The notes: generated from the letters alone by a model not told the origin. A DNA stretch of 64,000 bases from Roseateles amylovorans (GCF_025398155.2 NZ_CP104562.2:3224001-3288000); one strand, 5' to 3'. Shown: positions 1 through 11,508, counted from the first letter of the stretch. Numbers and translations: made by a program.

Positions 1-1223
1 TCGTGCTCAGCCCCTCCCACAACCCGCCGCGCGATGGCGGCATCAAATACAACCCGACCCACGGCGGCCCGGCAGGCCAGACGGTGACCGACGCGATCCA
101 ATCCGCCGCCAACCGCTATCTGGAACACAAGCTGGAAGGCGTTCGACGACTGCCCCTGGCCCAGGCACTGACCGCGTCCACCACCCATCACCATGATTTC
201 ATGGGCAACTACATCGAAGACCTGGACCAGGTGATCGACATGGCCCTGATCCGCGACGCCGGCATCCGCATGGGCGTGGATGCCCTCGGTGGTGCCGGCG
301 TGCATTACTGGCCGGCGATCGCGGAGCGCTGGAAGCTGAACCTGACGTTGGTCAGCGACGTGGTGGACCCGCGCTTCGGCTTCATGACGCTGGACTGGGA
401 CGGGCAGATCCGCATGGATCCGTCCTCCAGCTACGCGATGCAGCGGCTCACCGAGATCAAGGATCGCTTCGACATCGCCTGCGCCTGCGACACCGATCAC
501 GACCGCCACGGCATCGTCACGCCCGGCGACGGCCTGCTGCCCTCGAACCATTTCCTGGCCGTGGCCATCGACTACCTCTTCCGGCACCGCCCGGAATGGA
601 CGCCCGAGGCGGCCGTGGGCAAGACGGTGGTCAGCACCCAGTTGATCGACCGCGTGGCCCAACGGCTGGGCCGACAGCTCTACGAGGTGCCGGTGGGCTT
701 CAAATGGTTTGCGCCTGGGCTGCTGGACGGCAACCTGGGGTTTGCGGGAGAAGAGAGCGCCGGCGCCGCCTTCCTGCGCCGCGACGGCACCGCCTGGTGC
801 ACCGACAAGGACGGCCTGATCGCCGGACTGCTGGCGGCGGAGATGACCGCCCGCACCGGTCGCGATCCCGGCGCGCTGTACCGCGAGCTGACGGACGCGC
901 TCGGGCGGCCGTTCACCAACCGGGTGGATGCCGCGGCCACGCCGGCGCAGAAGGCGCGCTTGGGCGCGCTGTCGCCCGCTGCCATCAAGACCACCGAACT
1001 GGCCGGGGAGCCGATCACCCAGGTGATGAACGAAGCGCCAGGCAATGGCGCGCGCATTGGCGGCATCAAGGTCTCTACCGCCTCGGGCTGGTTTGCGGCG
1101 CGGCCGTCAGGGACCGAGAACATCTACAAGATCTATGCGGAGAGCTTCCACGGCGAGGACCATCTGCAGCGCCTGCTGGCACAGGCGCAAGCCACGGTGG
1201 ATGCCGCCTTGGCGGACGAGTGA
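1..1223 (+). CDS. pgm: Phosphoglucomutase (alpha-D-glucose phosphate-specific), 5'-truncated by window edge
   Basis: Interconverts glucose-1-phosphate and glucose-6-phosphate in the cytoplasm, linking central metabolism to nucleotide-sugar synthesis. The visible 406 residues begin just at the phosphoserine loop (SPSHNPPRDGGIKYNP), so roughly the first 140 residues of a ~546-residue E. coli-type Pgm lie upstream of the window. Also visible are the metal-binding loop DTDHDRHG, the sugar-binding GEESAGA loop and the C-terminal phosphate-binding RPSGTE motif, all intact. The GTG at position 3 is an internal Val codon and not a start. Probably housekeeping, although its product feeds UDP-glucose, which the kanosamine branch of AHBA synthesis would consume in the neighbouring cluster. 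Confidence 0.95.
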   Translation, partial: VLSPSHNPPRDGGIKYNPTHGGPAGQTVTDAIQSAANRYLEHKLEGVRRLPLAQALTASTTHHHDFMGNYIEDLDQVIDMALIRDAGIRMGVDALGGAGVHYWPAIAERWKLNLTLVSDVVDPRFGFMTLDWDGQIRMDPSSSYAMQRLTEIKDRFDIACACDTDHDRHGIVTPGDGLLPSNHFLAVAIDYLFRHRPEWTPEAAVGKTVVSTQLIDRVAQRLGRQLYEVPVGFKWFAPGLLDGNLGFAGEESAGAAFLRRDGTAWCTDKDGLIAGLLAAEMTARTGRDPGALYRELTDALGRPFTNRVDAAATPAQKARLGALSPAAIKTTELAGEPITQVMNEAPGNGARIGGIKVSTASGWFAARPSGTENIYKIYAESFHGEDHLQRLLAQAQATVDAALADE

Positions 1224-1404
1224 GGCGTGAGAGGGCGCGGACCGGGTGATCGTCGCGCCCGCTTGAGGAAGGGCGCTGCATCGCCTGCTGCAAGCGCCGT
1301 TGACGTCGCGGGCGCCTGCGGCGTGATCCCGACCGTTTGACGATCAGATGGGGCGCCAATCCTGGCCTGCTCCGGTACGGAGGATGCCATCGTCGGCGCC
1401 GGCT

Positions 1405-2058
1405 TCAGTACACCAGGTTCATGTTGTCCACCACATTGCGCACGCCGGCGCTGCCCCAGGCCGAGCGGGTGGCCAGATCGCGTTCCGCCCAGCTGTGCAC
1501 CGTGCCGCTCAAGGTCACATCGTGGCCCTTGACCTCGACCGAGATGGTCTTCGCGTCGGCGGTGGCGCGCCGCTTGAGCGCCCCTTCGATGTCCGACTTC
1601 ACCACCGTCGCAGACACCGACGGCTTGATGCCGATCTGGTTGCTGACCCCCACGACACCGGCCAGATGGCGCACGCTGTCGGCGGCGTCCTGGCGTTGGA
1701 ATTGCCATTCCACATCGCCGGAAAGCGTCAGCCAGCCGCCTTCCACCATGACCTTGACCGCCTTCTCAGGCAGTGAACTGGTCCAGGCCAGGATGTGGGT
1801 GGCGGACTCGGCGATGTCGGCATCGGTCCGCTTGCCGTCATTGGGCAGCTTGACCTTGAGCTCGATCGTCAGCGCCTTCACGCCGTTGACCCGCTGGGCG
1901 GCGCGTTCCGCATTCCACTTCTCGACATAGCTGCCGACCTGACCGGCCAGCGTCACGATGCCGTTCTTCACTTCAACCCCGATTTGCGCGGCATGGATCG
2001 AGGGCTCGTACTTCAGTTCAGCCGTCACGTCCTGCTGCAGTTGTGCATCTGTTTTCAT
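1405..2058 (-). CDS. Protein with three BON domains
   Basis: 217 residues made of three consecutive BON repeats (about 3-70, 78-145 and 150-217), each with the G-x-V-x-L-x-G-x-V core. BON proteins are usually periplasmic or envelope-associated and thought to bind phospholipid or support osmotic tolerance, but no signal peptide is evident here, so a cytoplasmic location is possible. The start chosen is the ATG reading MKTDAQLQQDV, because that is where BON homology begins; the frame stays open upstream but looks non-coding. It stands alone, transcribed away from the small gene at 2384. The domain call is firm; the role is unknown. Confidence 0.85.
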   Translation of the reverse strand: MKTDAQLQQDVTAELKYEPSIHAAQIGVEVKNGIVTLAGQVGSYVEKWNAERAAQRVNGVKALTIELKVKLPNDGKRTDADIAESATHILAWTSSLPEKAVKVMVEGGWLTLSGDVEWQFQRQDAADSVRHLAGVVGVSNQIGIKPSVSATVVKSDIEGALKRRATADAKTISVEVKGHDVTLSGTVHSWAERDLATRSAWGSAGVRNVVDNMNLVY

Positions 2059-2383
2059 GGTCTTGTCCGGTTCGTTGAGGAAGCGTTCAGCCTGGGCGTT
2101 GGCGCGCCAGCGGTCTGTGCGATGCGACACATGCCGTCGCACAGGACCACAGTCGATCCGAGCTGGCCGGGGTCGACCGGAGCCGGGCGGGGTTCGGACA
2201 GAACGCAGCGGTACCCAGCACCCGCGGGACCAGGCCTGCCCATGTGCGGCACCGCACGGAATCGCTGCAAGGATGCGTCCAGACTGAGCGGCGATCTCGC
2301 CGAATGAATGCAGGCAATGCAGGCGAGACGCCCCACGTCGGTCGCGAACCGACGCCGATTCCTTCTGACAGCGAGCAAGCGCC
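2059..2383. other. Intergenic stretch, divergent
   Basis: About 325 bases between the BON-protein gene (minus) and the small gene at 2384 (plus). Promoters for both must lie here, but no convincing sigma-70 pair, repeat or RNA fold was recognised. Confidence 0.5.
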
Positions 2384-2764
2384 ATGACCTACCAAGGTGA
2401 ACGAGCCCGTCCCCTGAGCACCGAAGACGGGCGCTATTTCGTGGTGTCCAAGGTCCGCCTGGATGCGGACGGGCAGGTGAGTGCCGTGCTGTGGGGCGAG
2501 GTGGATGCCGCGTCGGGCCATGACGTCGGCGCCCGCGTGCAGGCCAGCGCGGCAGAAGTCGTGGATGCGATCCATGACGGGGCCACCGTGGCGGCCGCCT
2601 TTGTCTCGGGCGATGCGCACGCGCGCCACCCACCCGAGCGGACCTTCGTGGTGATCCAGCATCCAGACGGCATGGAAGGACTCCGCCTCGCGGACGCGGA
2701 AGTGCCGGGCCGCTGCCTCACCGATATCCCGCGACTTCGGCCGCCTCATCCTCCGCGCGACTGA
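2384..2764 (+). CDS. Small protein of unknown function
   Basis: 126 residues, no recognised family. The first ~100 residues have normal coding composition and alternate hydrophobic and charged positions, suggesting a small beta-rich fold with segments such as GRYFVVSKVRLDADGQV and RTFVVIQHPDGM. The last ~15 residues are Pro/Arg-rich and overlap by 47 bases the 3' end of the convergent transglutaminase-like gene, so the true C-terminus could be questioned. No signal peptide and no cysteine motif. The ATG at 2384 is the only good start. Confidence 0.55.
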   Translation: MTYQGERARPLSTEDGRYFVVSKVRLDADGQVSAVLWGEVDAASGHDVGARVQASAAEVVDAIHDGATVAAAFVSGDAHARHPPERTFVVIQHPDGMEGLRLADAEVPGRCLTDIPRLRPPHPPRD

Positions 2765-3773
2765 AAGTCGTTGGCAGCGTGGCGACAAAGGTCTGGCCGG
2801 ACATGATCCGCAGCGAGACCGGGAAGGCCGGATCGATCACGCCGTCCACGACCGGCGCCCCATGGGACTCGAATCGCTCCACCACACCCAGGCGGTGCAG
2901 CATGGGGCGATTGGCGCGGTGGATCGGCCATTGCTGGGCAGACAGCCGTGTCACCCGGTGCAGCAGGCCCAGCAACAGCGGGTCGAACGGCACCCAGTCA
3001 TCGTCCAGGCGAAGCTCGGCCCAATAGTGACCGGTGGAGTAGGGCTCCGCCATCAGCAGCCCGAAACACAGCCGTGCCTGCAGGCCGGCCGCCCCGGCTT
3101 CATGCACCAGGAGCCGTGCCGCGCCGCCGCATTCGCACATGCGGTGGCGCTGAATGAAGTCCAGGTTCCAGCGGCACACCTCCGGCAGCATGAAGAAGCG
3201 AAAGTTGCGAAACCGCTCCAGCAGCGTACGCAGCACGCCATCGGCTCGCCGATCAAACACATCCACTCGCCGCCGAAGGATGAATGGGGCGCCATCGACC
3301 GCGTCCGCCTCCGCGCCTGCCGGTACGGTCATTCCGGACCTCGGGCCTGCACCCTGCGAGGGCGACAGCCCGGCGCTGACCTGGAGCGTGGCCCATCGCG
3401 GCCCTTTGTCCGATTCGGTCAATGAGGTGGCCCAGGTGCGCATCGCCATTCGCCGAATCGAGGGAAGGCCCAGATCGAGACTGAGATTGGCCAGGTCATT
3501 GCGATCGAATCGGCGCTGTCCTTGATCGCCGCGACAGGGTAAACCTTGGTCGACCCATGATTGCAGCGGCGATTCACCAATGCCGTATTGCCGCGCGGCG
3601 GTCACGGCATCGATGTCGAATGACCGGCCCGCCTCCGGAATGCATCGAATCAGGGAGATCAAGGTCGTGACACTGCAATCCGGAAGGGCAGTGACGCCGG
3701 GCGCCGGCGATTCATTGGCGCAGGCCGTGCGCATGGATTCACGGGGTAGACGGTCATCGGGGGTGTTCAGCAT
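2718..3773 (-). CDS. Transglutaminase-like protein with N-terminal MerR-like helix-turn-helix segment
   Basis: 351 residues. The C-terminal part (about 185-345) has the transglutaminase-like (papain-fold) pattern: a Cys in ECGGAARLL (~215), a His in GHYWAEL (~248) and an Asp in VPFDP (~260), i.e. a complete Cys-His-Asp triad. The segment at about 52-105 (ITAAR-like start, SPLQSWVDQGLP, then RRFDRNDL) resembles a MerR/excisionase-type winged helix. Start chosen at MLNTPDD; the upstream in-frame extension looks non-coding. It is transcribed divergently from an acyl carrier protein gene 239 bases away. Transglutaminase-fold enzymes can act as amide synthases on carrier-protein-bound acyl groups (AdmF in andrimid synthesis), so a role in the cluster is possible but unproven. 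Confidence 0.6.
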   Translation of the reverse strand: MLNTPDDRLPRESMRTACANESPAPGVTALPDCSVTTLISLIRCIPEAGRSFDIDAVTAARQYGIGESPLQSWVDQGLPCRGDQGQRRFDRNDLANLSLDLGLPSIRRMAMRTWATSLTESDKGPRWATLQVSAGLSPSQGAGPRSGMTVPAGAEADAVDGAPFILRRRVDVFDRRADGVLRTLLERFRNFRFFMLPEVCRWNLDFIQRHRMCECGGAARLLVHEAGAAGLQARLCFGLLMAEPYSTGHYWAELRLDDDWVPFDPLLLGLLHRVTRLSAQQWPIHRANRPMLHRLGVVERFESHGAPVVDGVIDPAFPVSLRIMSGQTFVATLPTTFSRAEDEAAEVAGYR

Positions 3774-4012
3774 GGCGGCCCAGTTTGGTGTTCCTGCTCG
3801 ACAGTCATTGGCACGATGACAGCAATGCCTGCAATTGCACCGCGCGTATACCGCCTTGACGTTCCAAGAAAGATACGGCAAAAATGAATCAGACCCTAAC
3901 GCCGATCGGTGATTGACGCGGTTTGCCTGAATCAATTGCCATCCGGTCGGTGCAGTGGCCAATCCAATCTCCGGATCACCCACGTCGATGACGCGCGCGG
4001 TCCCACGACAAG
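3774..4012. promoter_or_regulatory. Divergent promoter region at left edge of the biosynthetic cluster
   Basis: 239 bases between the transglutaminase-like gene (minus) and the first acyl carrier protein gene (plus), noticeably more AT-rich than the flanking genes. TTGACG elements occur at 3856 and 3913 but neither has a good -10 partner at 16-18 bases, so no specific promoter is claimed. Confidence 0.35.
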
Positions 4013-4294
4013 ATGAACGCGATGATCGAGTCCGTCGAGAGGGAGTTGAGGGACATCTATGTCAAGGCGCTTCGATTGCGAAGCCGCCCCGAAGACCTTC
4101 CCCGTGCCGACCTGATTGCCGCCCTGGCCATCGACTCCATTGCCGCGATGGAGATCCTGGTGCACATCGAGACCGCCTTCTCGATTGAATTTCCCGCCGA
4201 ATCCCTCAACGCCCGGACCATCGATTCATTCGATTCCGCCGCCCGCTGCATCGTGGCCGCCCAGTCGACGGCCGAGCCTCATCCGGAGCCCTGA
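4013..4294 (+). CDS. Acyl carrier protein (first of two in the cluster)
   Basis: 93-residue carrier protein. The phosphopantetheine attachment motif is intact as AIDSIAAMEIL (Ser about 43), followed by the helix III region typical of type II ACPs. It would carry an acyl or aminobenzoyl thioester for the cluster enzymes and needs a phosphopantetheinyl transferase encoded elsewhere. It heads a compact plus-strand operon: the methyltransferase starts 2 bases after its stop and the fused ketosynthase follows. An alternative ATG lies three codons downstream. Compare the second ACP at 22038, where the Asp before the Ser is replaced. Confidence 0.9.
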   Translation: MNAMIESVERELRDIYVKALRLRSRPEDLPRADLIAALAIDSIAAMEILVHIETAFSIEFPAESLNARTIDSFDSAARCIVAAQSTAEPHPEP

Positions 4295-4296
4295 CC

Positions 4297-5030
4297 ATGT
4301 CCTTGCAAGCCCCCGACGCCACCCACTGGAATGACCTGGCCGCCAGCTATGACCGAGTCATGGGCAATGTGCCGCAGATGCATGCGCTGTTCCAGGAGAT
4401 CGTCAGCCACATCCAGCCGGACACGGCCACCATCCTCGACCTCGGTGCGGGCACCGGCAACCTGCTGATCCAGGCCGCGCGGGCCCGGCCGCAAGCCGCC
4501 TTGCTGGCACTCGACCCGGCCCCGGCGATGCTGGAGCGGCTGCGCGAGAAGGTCCCCGAGGACGTGGCGCTGACCACGCTGATCGGGTCGGCCCATGCAA
4601 TCGATCTGCCCGATCATTCGGTGGACACCATCATTTCCAATTACGCGCTGCACCACCTCACCCATGCGGACAAGCGGGTGTGTGCGCAAGAGGTGCTGCG
4701 GGTGTTGAAGCCCGGCGGCAAGTTCATCTACGGTGATCAGCATTGCCGGCGAATGGGGGGTCCGGAGGACCCGGCCTGGGTGGCCGACATGTACGACTTG
4801 CTGTCGAGCAAGGCCTTGCACTATCTGCGCACGGCGGGCTTGGACCGCATGCTGTTGCAGGTCGAGTTGATTCCGAAGTTCCTGCGCGCAGATGGCGAAA
4901 TGCCGGTGCCGGTCGAGTACTGGGTGTCGGCGCTGGAGGATGCGGGCTTTCCGCCGCCGCTGGTGGTGGAGATGGATCCGGCGCCGCTGCTCAATCGGGT
5001 CATTGTCGCGACCAAGCCGCGAGCGAGCTG

Positions 5031-5031
<1 letters not shown>
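4297..5031 (+). CDS. Class I SAM-dependent methyltransferase
   Basis: 244 residues with a Rossmann-like SAM-binding core: motif I ILDLGAGTGNLLIQA (~46-60), an acidic motif II (ALDPAP), and post-motif segments DHSVDTIISNYALHHL and VLRVLKPGGKFIYGD. The fold is of the UbiE/Methyltransf_25 type, acting on small molecules. The substrate (O, N or C) cannot be read from the sequence. It lies between the ACP and the fused ketosynthase, and its stop codon overlaps the ketosynthase start by one base, which points to translational coupling and a role in the same pathway. Confidence 0.85.
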
Positions 5032-7456
<2,425 letters not shown>

Positions 7457-7460
<4 letters not shown>

Positions 7461-8482
7461 GCCCTCCGCACACGGCCATGTCGCTGGATCCCAGGCTGAA
7501 CCCGGCCTTGTTCTGGTCGATGGCCTACAAGCTCAGCGATGCCGTCACTTTGCTGCTGGAGGGCCAAGCCCTGGCCCGCCTCGCGGAATCGCCCGCCAGC
7601 GCCGCGACGCTGGCCGAGGCGCTGGGCTGGCAGACCGACCCGCTGACCCGATTGCTGGACCTCCTGACCAGCGCTGGCGTGCTGCTGCGACAAGGCGACC
7701 GCTATGCCGTGCCGCCCGCCACCGCGGCGGTGCTGCCGGTGATGGCGATGGAGGCCCAAGTCCGGCGGTGGCATGCCGCCAATGGCTCCCTGCGCCGCAT
7801 GGTGGAGACGGGGCAGGGCGCGGATCCGCTGGGCCGGATCGAGGAGCCGGCGTTTCATTCAGGCTATCAGCAGGCGATGGCCGCCTCGACACGCGCCCTG
7901 GCCCTGCATCTGTTCCGGCACGCCGGATTGACCGATGGCATGCGGGTGCTTGACCTGGGCGGCGCCGATGGGGCCCTGGCGGAACAGCTCGCCCGGCTCA
8001 TGCCGAATGCCCGCTTCTGTGTCGTCGACCGTCCGCCGGTCGAGCCGCATTTCATGGCCCGGATGGCGGCACGCGCTGAATCACTCGGCCCGGCAGAGGC
8101 GGCGCGCTGCCGCTTCGTGGCCGAAGATGTGACCCGCGCCGATCGGCTGTTGACGGAGGCCGCGGAGTCGCAGGCGGTGATCCTGTCCAACCTGCTGCAC
8201 ATGATTCCCCAGCCCGCCGCCCAGGGCCTGCTGGCTGCCTTGCACCAGGTCCTGCCACCCGGTGCCCGCCTCATCGTCTACGACCAGTTTGTGTTGCCGG
8301 ACCACCTGGATGTGGCCGGTCTCATGACCGTCGACTGGGTGAATCTGGGCACCTTGTTCGATGGCTCGGATGCGGCGCTCTCGGCTCATCTGATCCACAC
8401 CGGCTGGCATGAGGTCAGCGCCCGGCGATTTCCCTTGTTGCCCGGCGCCCTGGTCTGTGCGGCCACGCCCAACGCCTCCTAG
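7457..8482 (+). CDS. O-methyltransferase, plant/caffeate-type family 2 (winged-helix dimerisation domain + SAM domain)
   Basis: 341 residues. Residues ~10-100 form the winged-helix dimerisation domain of this family (AATLAEALGWQTDPLTRLLD, then AGVLLRQGDRY). Residues ~150-340 carry the SAM site MRVLDLGGADGALAEQLA, FVAEDV and the family segment AVILSNLLHMI. Such enzymes O-methylate phenols and other hydroxyls of natural products; the mitomycin enzyme MmcR is of this class. The start ATG overlaps the ketosynthase stop (ATGA). A second ATG 33 bases downstream, MSLDPRLNP, is also possible. Position inside the operon argues for tailoring of the cluster product. Confidence 0.85.
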
Positions 8483-8491
8483 GAGCCCCCC

Positions 8492-9334
8492 ATGCTGACC
8501 GATGCCCACTGCCATCCCCATGCCGCCGCCGCGTTGTCGGTGCCCGAGGGCGTGCCGGCTGAAACCCTGGTGCTGCTGCCGATGGTCATCACCCAGATCG
8601 ACGAGCAGTTCGGTTGTGTCTCCGCCATCACGCCGGAAGGTCGATGGGTGCGGCCCGAACCGATCTTCACCCGCCAGGTGATCGGCACGCCGCAGGCCCC
8701 CGCGAGCTATCAATACCGGCAGGCCTTTCGGTGTGCCGTCGCGCCCGGCATGCAGGACGATCGGCGACCGGAGGATCATCATCTGGTGCAAGACCTCAGT
8801 CCACCCGATGCGGCACCGTTCGGACAGGACGAGGCGCTGGCCCACTGGATGGCGCGCCACACCGACCCGAGTGTGATCGACGCCTTCGCGGGAGAGCGCA
8901 GCGTGGGGATGGTGACGGCGACACCGCAACGGCTGTATCTGCAGCGCTCCACACGCAACCGCGTCTTCGTCCGGCTGGCCTTTGTGGATGCCACCGGCAC
9001 GGCTTACGACTGGATCGTGCCGGATGTGGCCTTCTCCCATGCCGTGCTTCGGATCATGCGCGACCAGCCGGATCAGGAAGCCATCGGCGAGCGACTGCTG
9101 GCCATCCTGGCCGGCACGCGGTTGTTCATTGCCGCGGCATTGACCAAACCCAATCACCGCTTCCCCGGCGTGTTCCGCGGCTGCCAGCCACTGGTCGGGG
9201 GCGTGCACACCTTCCCGGATTACCGGCCGCTGTTTGAGGCGGCCTATCCTGTGGCCGCCGCGGTCGACATCGCGAACACCGCGAACACCGCGACCGCAGC
9301 GACCGCCACGACCACCGAAGCAGCGCCTGAATGA
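8492..9334 (+). CDS. Unknown protein, possibly of the dual-OB-domain type
   Basis: 280 residues. I do not recognise it with certainty. The N-terminal half has a segment MVITQIDEQFGCVSAI-TPEGRWVRPEP and the C-terminal half YDWIVPDVAFSHAVLRIM, then RLFIAAALTKPNH and GGVHTFPDY. These recall small beta-barrel proteins annotated as dual OB domain-containing. The C-terminal ~20 residues are a low-complexity Ala/Thr/Asn run encoded by CGAACACCG-like repeats. It sits 9 bases after the O-methyltransferase with no terminator between, so it is co-transcribed with cluster genes. Function unknown. Confidence 0.55.
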   Translation: MLTDAHCHPHAAAALSVPEGVPAETLVLLPMVITQIDEQFGCVSAITPEGRWVRPEPIFTRQVIGTPQAPASYQYRQAFRCAVAPGMQDDRRPEDHHLVQDLSPPDAAPFGQDEALAHWMARHTDPSVIDAFAGERSVGMVTATPQRLYLQRSTRNRVFVRLAFVDATGTAYDWIVPDVAFSHAVLRIMRDQPDQEAIGERLLAILAGTRLFIAAALTKPNHRFPGVFRGCQPLVGGVHTFPDYRPLFEAAYPVAAAVDIANTANTATAATATTTEAAPE

Positions 9335-9443
9335 CGCTGTCGGCCGTGGCCGGAGAAACCTCCGGTCACCGCAAATCTCCCCATCGATCCGCCGCGTTGC
9401 CCGACACTGCGGTGCCTCAATGACTCTTCAGGAAAGAAGCGAT

Positions 9444-9830
9444 ATGAAACTGGGCTATGTGATCATCTACACGAACAATGTCGAAGCGTCGGTGACGTTC
9501 TATGAAAAGGCCTTTGCATTGAGCCGTCGTTTTGTCCATGAGAGTGGCCAATACGCGGAAATGGAAACCGGCAGCACCGCGCTGGCCTTTGTCGGCGACG
9601 AACTGGCGCAAAGCAATGTGGCCAGCTATCGCAAGAACACGCCCGCCCAGGAGCCCGCCGGCATCGAAGTCGCCCTGGTCAGTGATGATCTCGATGCGGC
9701 CTATCAGCGCGCGGTTGCGGCTGGTGCCAAACCGGTCAATCCGCCGCAGACCAAGCCCTGGGGCCAGCAGGTGGCCTATGTGCTGGACAACAACGGCGTG
9801 CTGATCGAGCTGGCCACGCCGATGGGCTGA
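9444..9830 (+). CDS. VOC (glyoxalase/bleomycin-resistance) family protein
   Basis: 128 residues containing the paired beta-alpha-beta-beta-beta modules of the VOC fold: GYVIIYTNNVEASVTFYEKAF at the start, then EVALVSDDLDAAYQRAVAAG and WGQQVAYVLDNNGVLIEL. The family contains metal-dependent lyases and dioxygenases, and also drug-sequestering resistance proteins (for mitomycin, the binding protein MRD is a VOC fold of about this size). Start chosen at ATG 9444 because of the strong AGGAAAGAAG ribosome site just upstream; an ATG 24 bases earlier lacks one. It may simply be a general VOC protein; a self-resistance role is inferred only from context. Confidence 0.8.
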   Translation: MKLGYVIIYTNNVEASVTFYEKAFALSRRFVHESGQYAEMETGSTALAFVGDELAQSNVASYRKNTPAQEPAGIEVALVSDDLDAAYQRAVAAGAKPVNPPQTKPWGQQVAYVLDNNGVLIELATPMG

Positions 9831-9847
9831 GACGGGAGCGCCCGGCC

Positions 9848-10639
9848 ATGATCGATCTCCGAGGACAGGTCTGCATCGTCACCGGTGCCTCGGGACTGAT
9901 CGGTCTCGCGGTCTGCCGACTGTTGCTGCGCCAGCAGGCGGTCGTGCTGGCGCTGTTTCATCGCCACGGGGCGGCATTGGACGACCTCGGCGCCACCGCG
10001 GCCGCAATGGCTGGCGAGATGGCGGGCGCCTCGGCGCCGGCAGACACCCGCCCCGTCGGTCGACTCGACACGCTGCAGGTCGACCTGACGGACCCTGCAG
10101 CGGCTCGCACCGTGGTCGCCCAGGCGCTGGAGCGCCATGGGCGCGTCGATGCGTTGATTCATTGCGCCGGCACGACCTTGCGAAAGTCCGCCCTGATGAC
10201 CAGCCGGGCCGATCAGGCGGCCCTGTTCGATCTGAATCTCGTGTCCGCCACGCAGCTCTGCCGCGAAGTGCTTCGCCCGATGTGGCGTCAGAACAGCGGC
10301 CGCATCGTGCTGGTGGGCTCGCGCGCGGGCGCCCACGGCCTGCCTGGACAGGCGGATTACGCCGCCACCAAGGCCGCGCTGGAGGGCTATGCCAAATCTT
10401 TGGCGGGGGAGGTGGGTCGTCATCAGATCACCGTCAATGTGGTGGCCCCGGGTGCGCTCGTGGCGCCCCCCGGCAGCCCCTACAGCGAGGACGAACAAAC
10501 CCGCATCCAGGCGGCGATCGGACTGGGCCGGGTGGCTCAACCCGAGGAGATTGCCGCCGTGGTCGCCTTTCTCGTCTCGCCGCTGGCGTCCTACGTCAGT
10601 GGCGCCGTCATTCCGGTCGATGGCGCGGCGCGTTTCTGA
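9848..10639 (+). CDS. SDR-family oxidoreductase, FabG-like
   Basis: 263-residue classical short-chain dehydrogenase. It has the NAD(P)-binding TGASGLIG (~11-18), HCAG, the catalytic Ser in VGSRAGAHG, YAATK with the catalytic Tyr and Lys, and the C-terminal ASYVSGAVIPVDG typical of 3-oxoacyl-ACP reductases. It probably reduces a ketone or beta-ketoacyl thioester with NADPH. It follows the VOC gene by 17 bases and the ROK kinase starts 2 bases after its stop, so all three share a transcript. It could serve the fused ketosynthase, or act like the dehydrogenases of the aminoshikimate pathway. Confidence 0.85.
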   Translation: MIDLRGQVCIVTGASGLIGLAVCRLLLRQQAVVLALFHRHGAALDDLGATAAAMAGEMAGASAPADTRPVGRLDTLQVDLTDPAAARTVVAQALERHGRVDALIHCAGTTLRKSALMTSRADQAALFDLNLVSATQLCREVLRPMWRQNSGRIVLVGSRAGAHGLPGQADYAATKAALEGYAKSLAGEVGRHQITVNVVAPGALVAPPGSPYSEDEQTRIQAAIGLGRVAQPEEIAAVVAFLVSPLASYVSGAVIPVDGAARF

Positions 10640-10641
10640 CC

Positions 10642-11508
10642 ATGACACACGCCCTGGGCCTCGACATCGGCGGCAGCAAGATGGCCTGGGGCGTGCTGGC
10701 CGGCGGGCGGGTCGTCGACACCGACCAGGTCCCCCTGGATGCCGGTTTGCCCGCGCGCGAGGCGGTGCAGCCCTTGCTGGACCGCCTCTCGGCCTGGGTC
10801 GCCCGAGTCGGTACGTTTTCGGCCTTGGTGATCGGCAGCGCGCCGACGCTGGACGCCGGCGGAATCATCGAACGATGGCCCAATCATCCGCATTGGGTCG
10901 GCTTGCCGCTCGGTCCCTTGCTGGCCGACTTCGTGCGCCAGGAGCTCGCCTGGTGCGACGACGGCAGCGCGGCCACGGTGGCGGATGCCAGCCGCCTGGG
11001 CGTGGCGTCGCTGATTCATCTGTCGCTGGGCACCGGCGTCGGAGGCGGCGTCTGGACAGAGGGTCGGCTGCTGCGGGACCGGGAACTGGGCCATCTCATC
11101 GTCCAGCCGGCGGGCGAGCGCTGCAGTTGCGGCCGACAAGGCTGTCTGCAGGCCTATGCGTCTTCGCGATCGCTGGCCCGGCACACCGCGGACGGTGGCA
11201 CGGTGCAGGACTGGCTCGACCGGGCCACCCGCATGACGGCGCACTGCCTGATCAATCTGCACGAGCTGTTCCGCCCCACCGTGGTGACGCTCAGTGGCGG
11301 GATCGGTGAACAGTTTCCGAGTTTTCCGGACGATGTGATGCGGCAGTTGAAGACGCTGGATCGGGGCACACCCGAGCGTTTGCCGCAGGTGATCCGCTCG
11401 CCCAGCGGTGCCAATGCCTCGTTGCAGGGCGCCTTGGCATTGGCGGGCATGACGCCGGACCAGCGTGCCTCCATTTGCCAGGTCTTGCCCGCGCGCTCGA
11501 AGCAATGA
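10642..11508 (+). CDS. ROK-family sugar kinase, candidate kanosamine 6-kinase (RifN-like)
   Basis: 288 residues. ATP-binding LDIGGSKMAWG at residues 6-16, catalytic region WPNHPHWVG, the second phosphate motif LSLGTGVGGGV, and the ROK zinc site of a His in ELGHLI plus Cys161, Cys163 and Cys168 (CSCGRQGC). ROK kinases phosphorylate hexoses and amino-hexoses at O6. RifN of the rifamycin cluster is a glucokinase-related kanosamine kinase that makes kanosamine 6-phosphate, the committed AHBA precursor. With a RifK-like, RifL-like, RifM-like and RifJ-like protein in the same cluster, that role is the best reading. A general glucokinase is the alternative. Confidence 0.8.
   Translation: MTHALGLDIGGSKMAWGVLAGGRVVDTDQVPLDAGLPAREAVQPLLDRLSAWVARVGTFSALVIGSAPTLDAGGIIERWPNHPHWVGLPLGPLLADFVRQELAWCDDGSAATVADASRLGVASLIHLSLGTGVGGGVWTEGRLLRDRELGHLIVQPAGERCSCGRQGCLQAYASSRSLARHTADGGTVQDWLDRATRMTAHCLINLHELFRPTVVTLSGGIGEQFPSFPDDVMRQLKTLDRGTPERLPQVIRSPSGANASLQGALALAGMTPDQRASICQVLPARSKQ

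Noticed and set aside
4743..5030. Extended N-terminus of the fused ketosynthase
   Set aside because: Overlaps the methyltransferase coding region out of frame; ketosynthase homology begins after ATG 5031.
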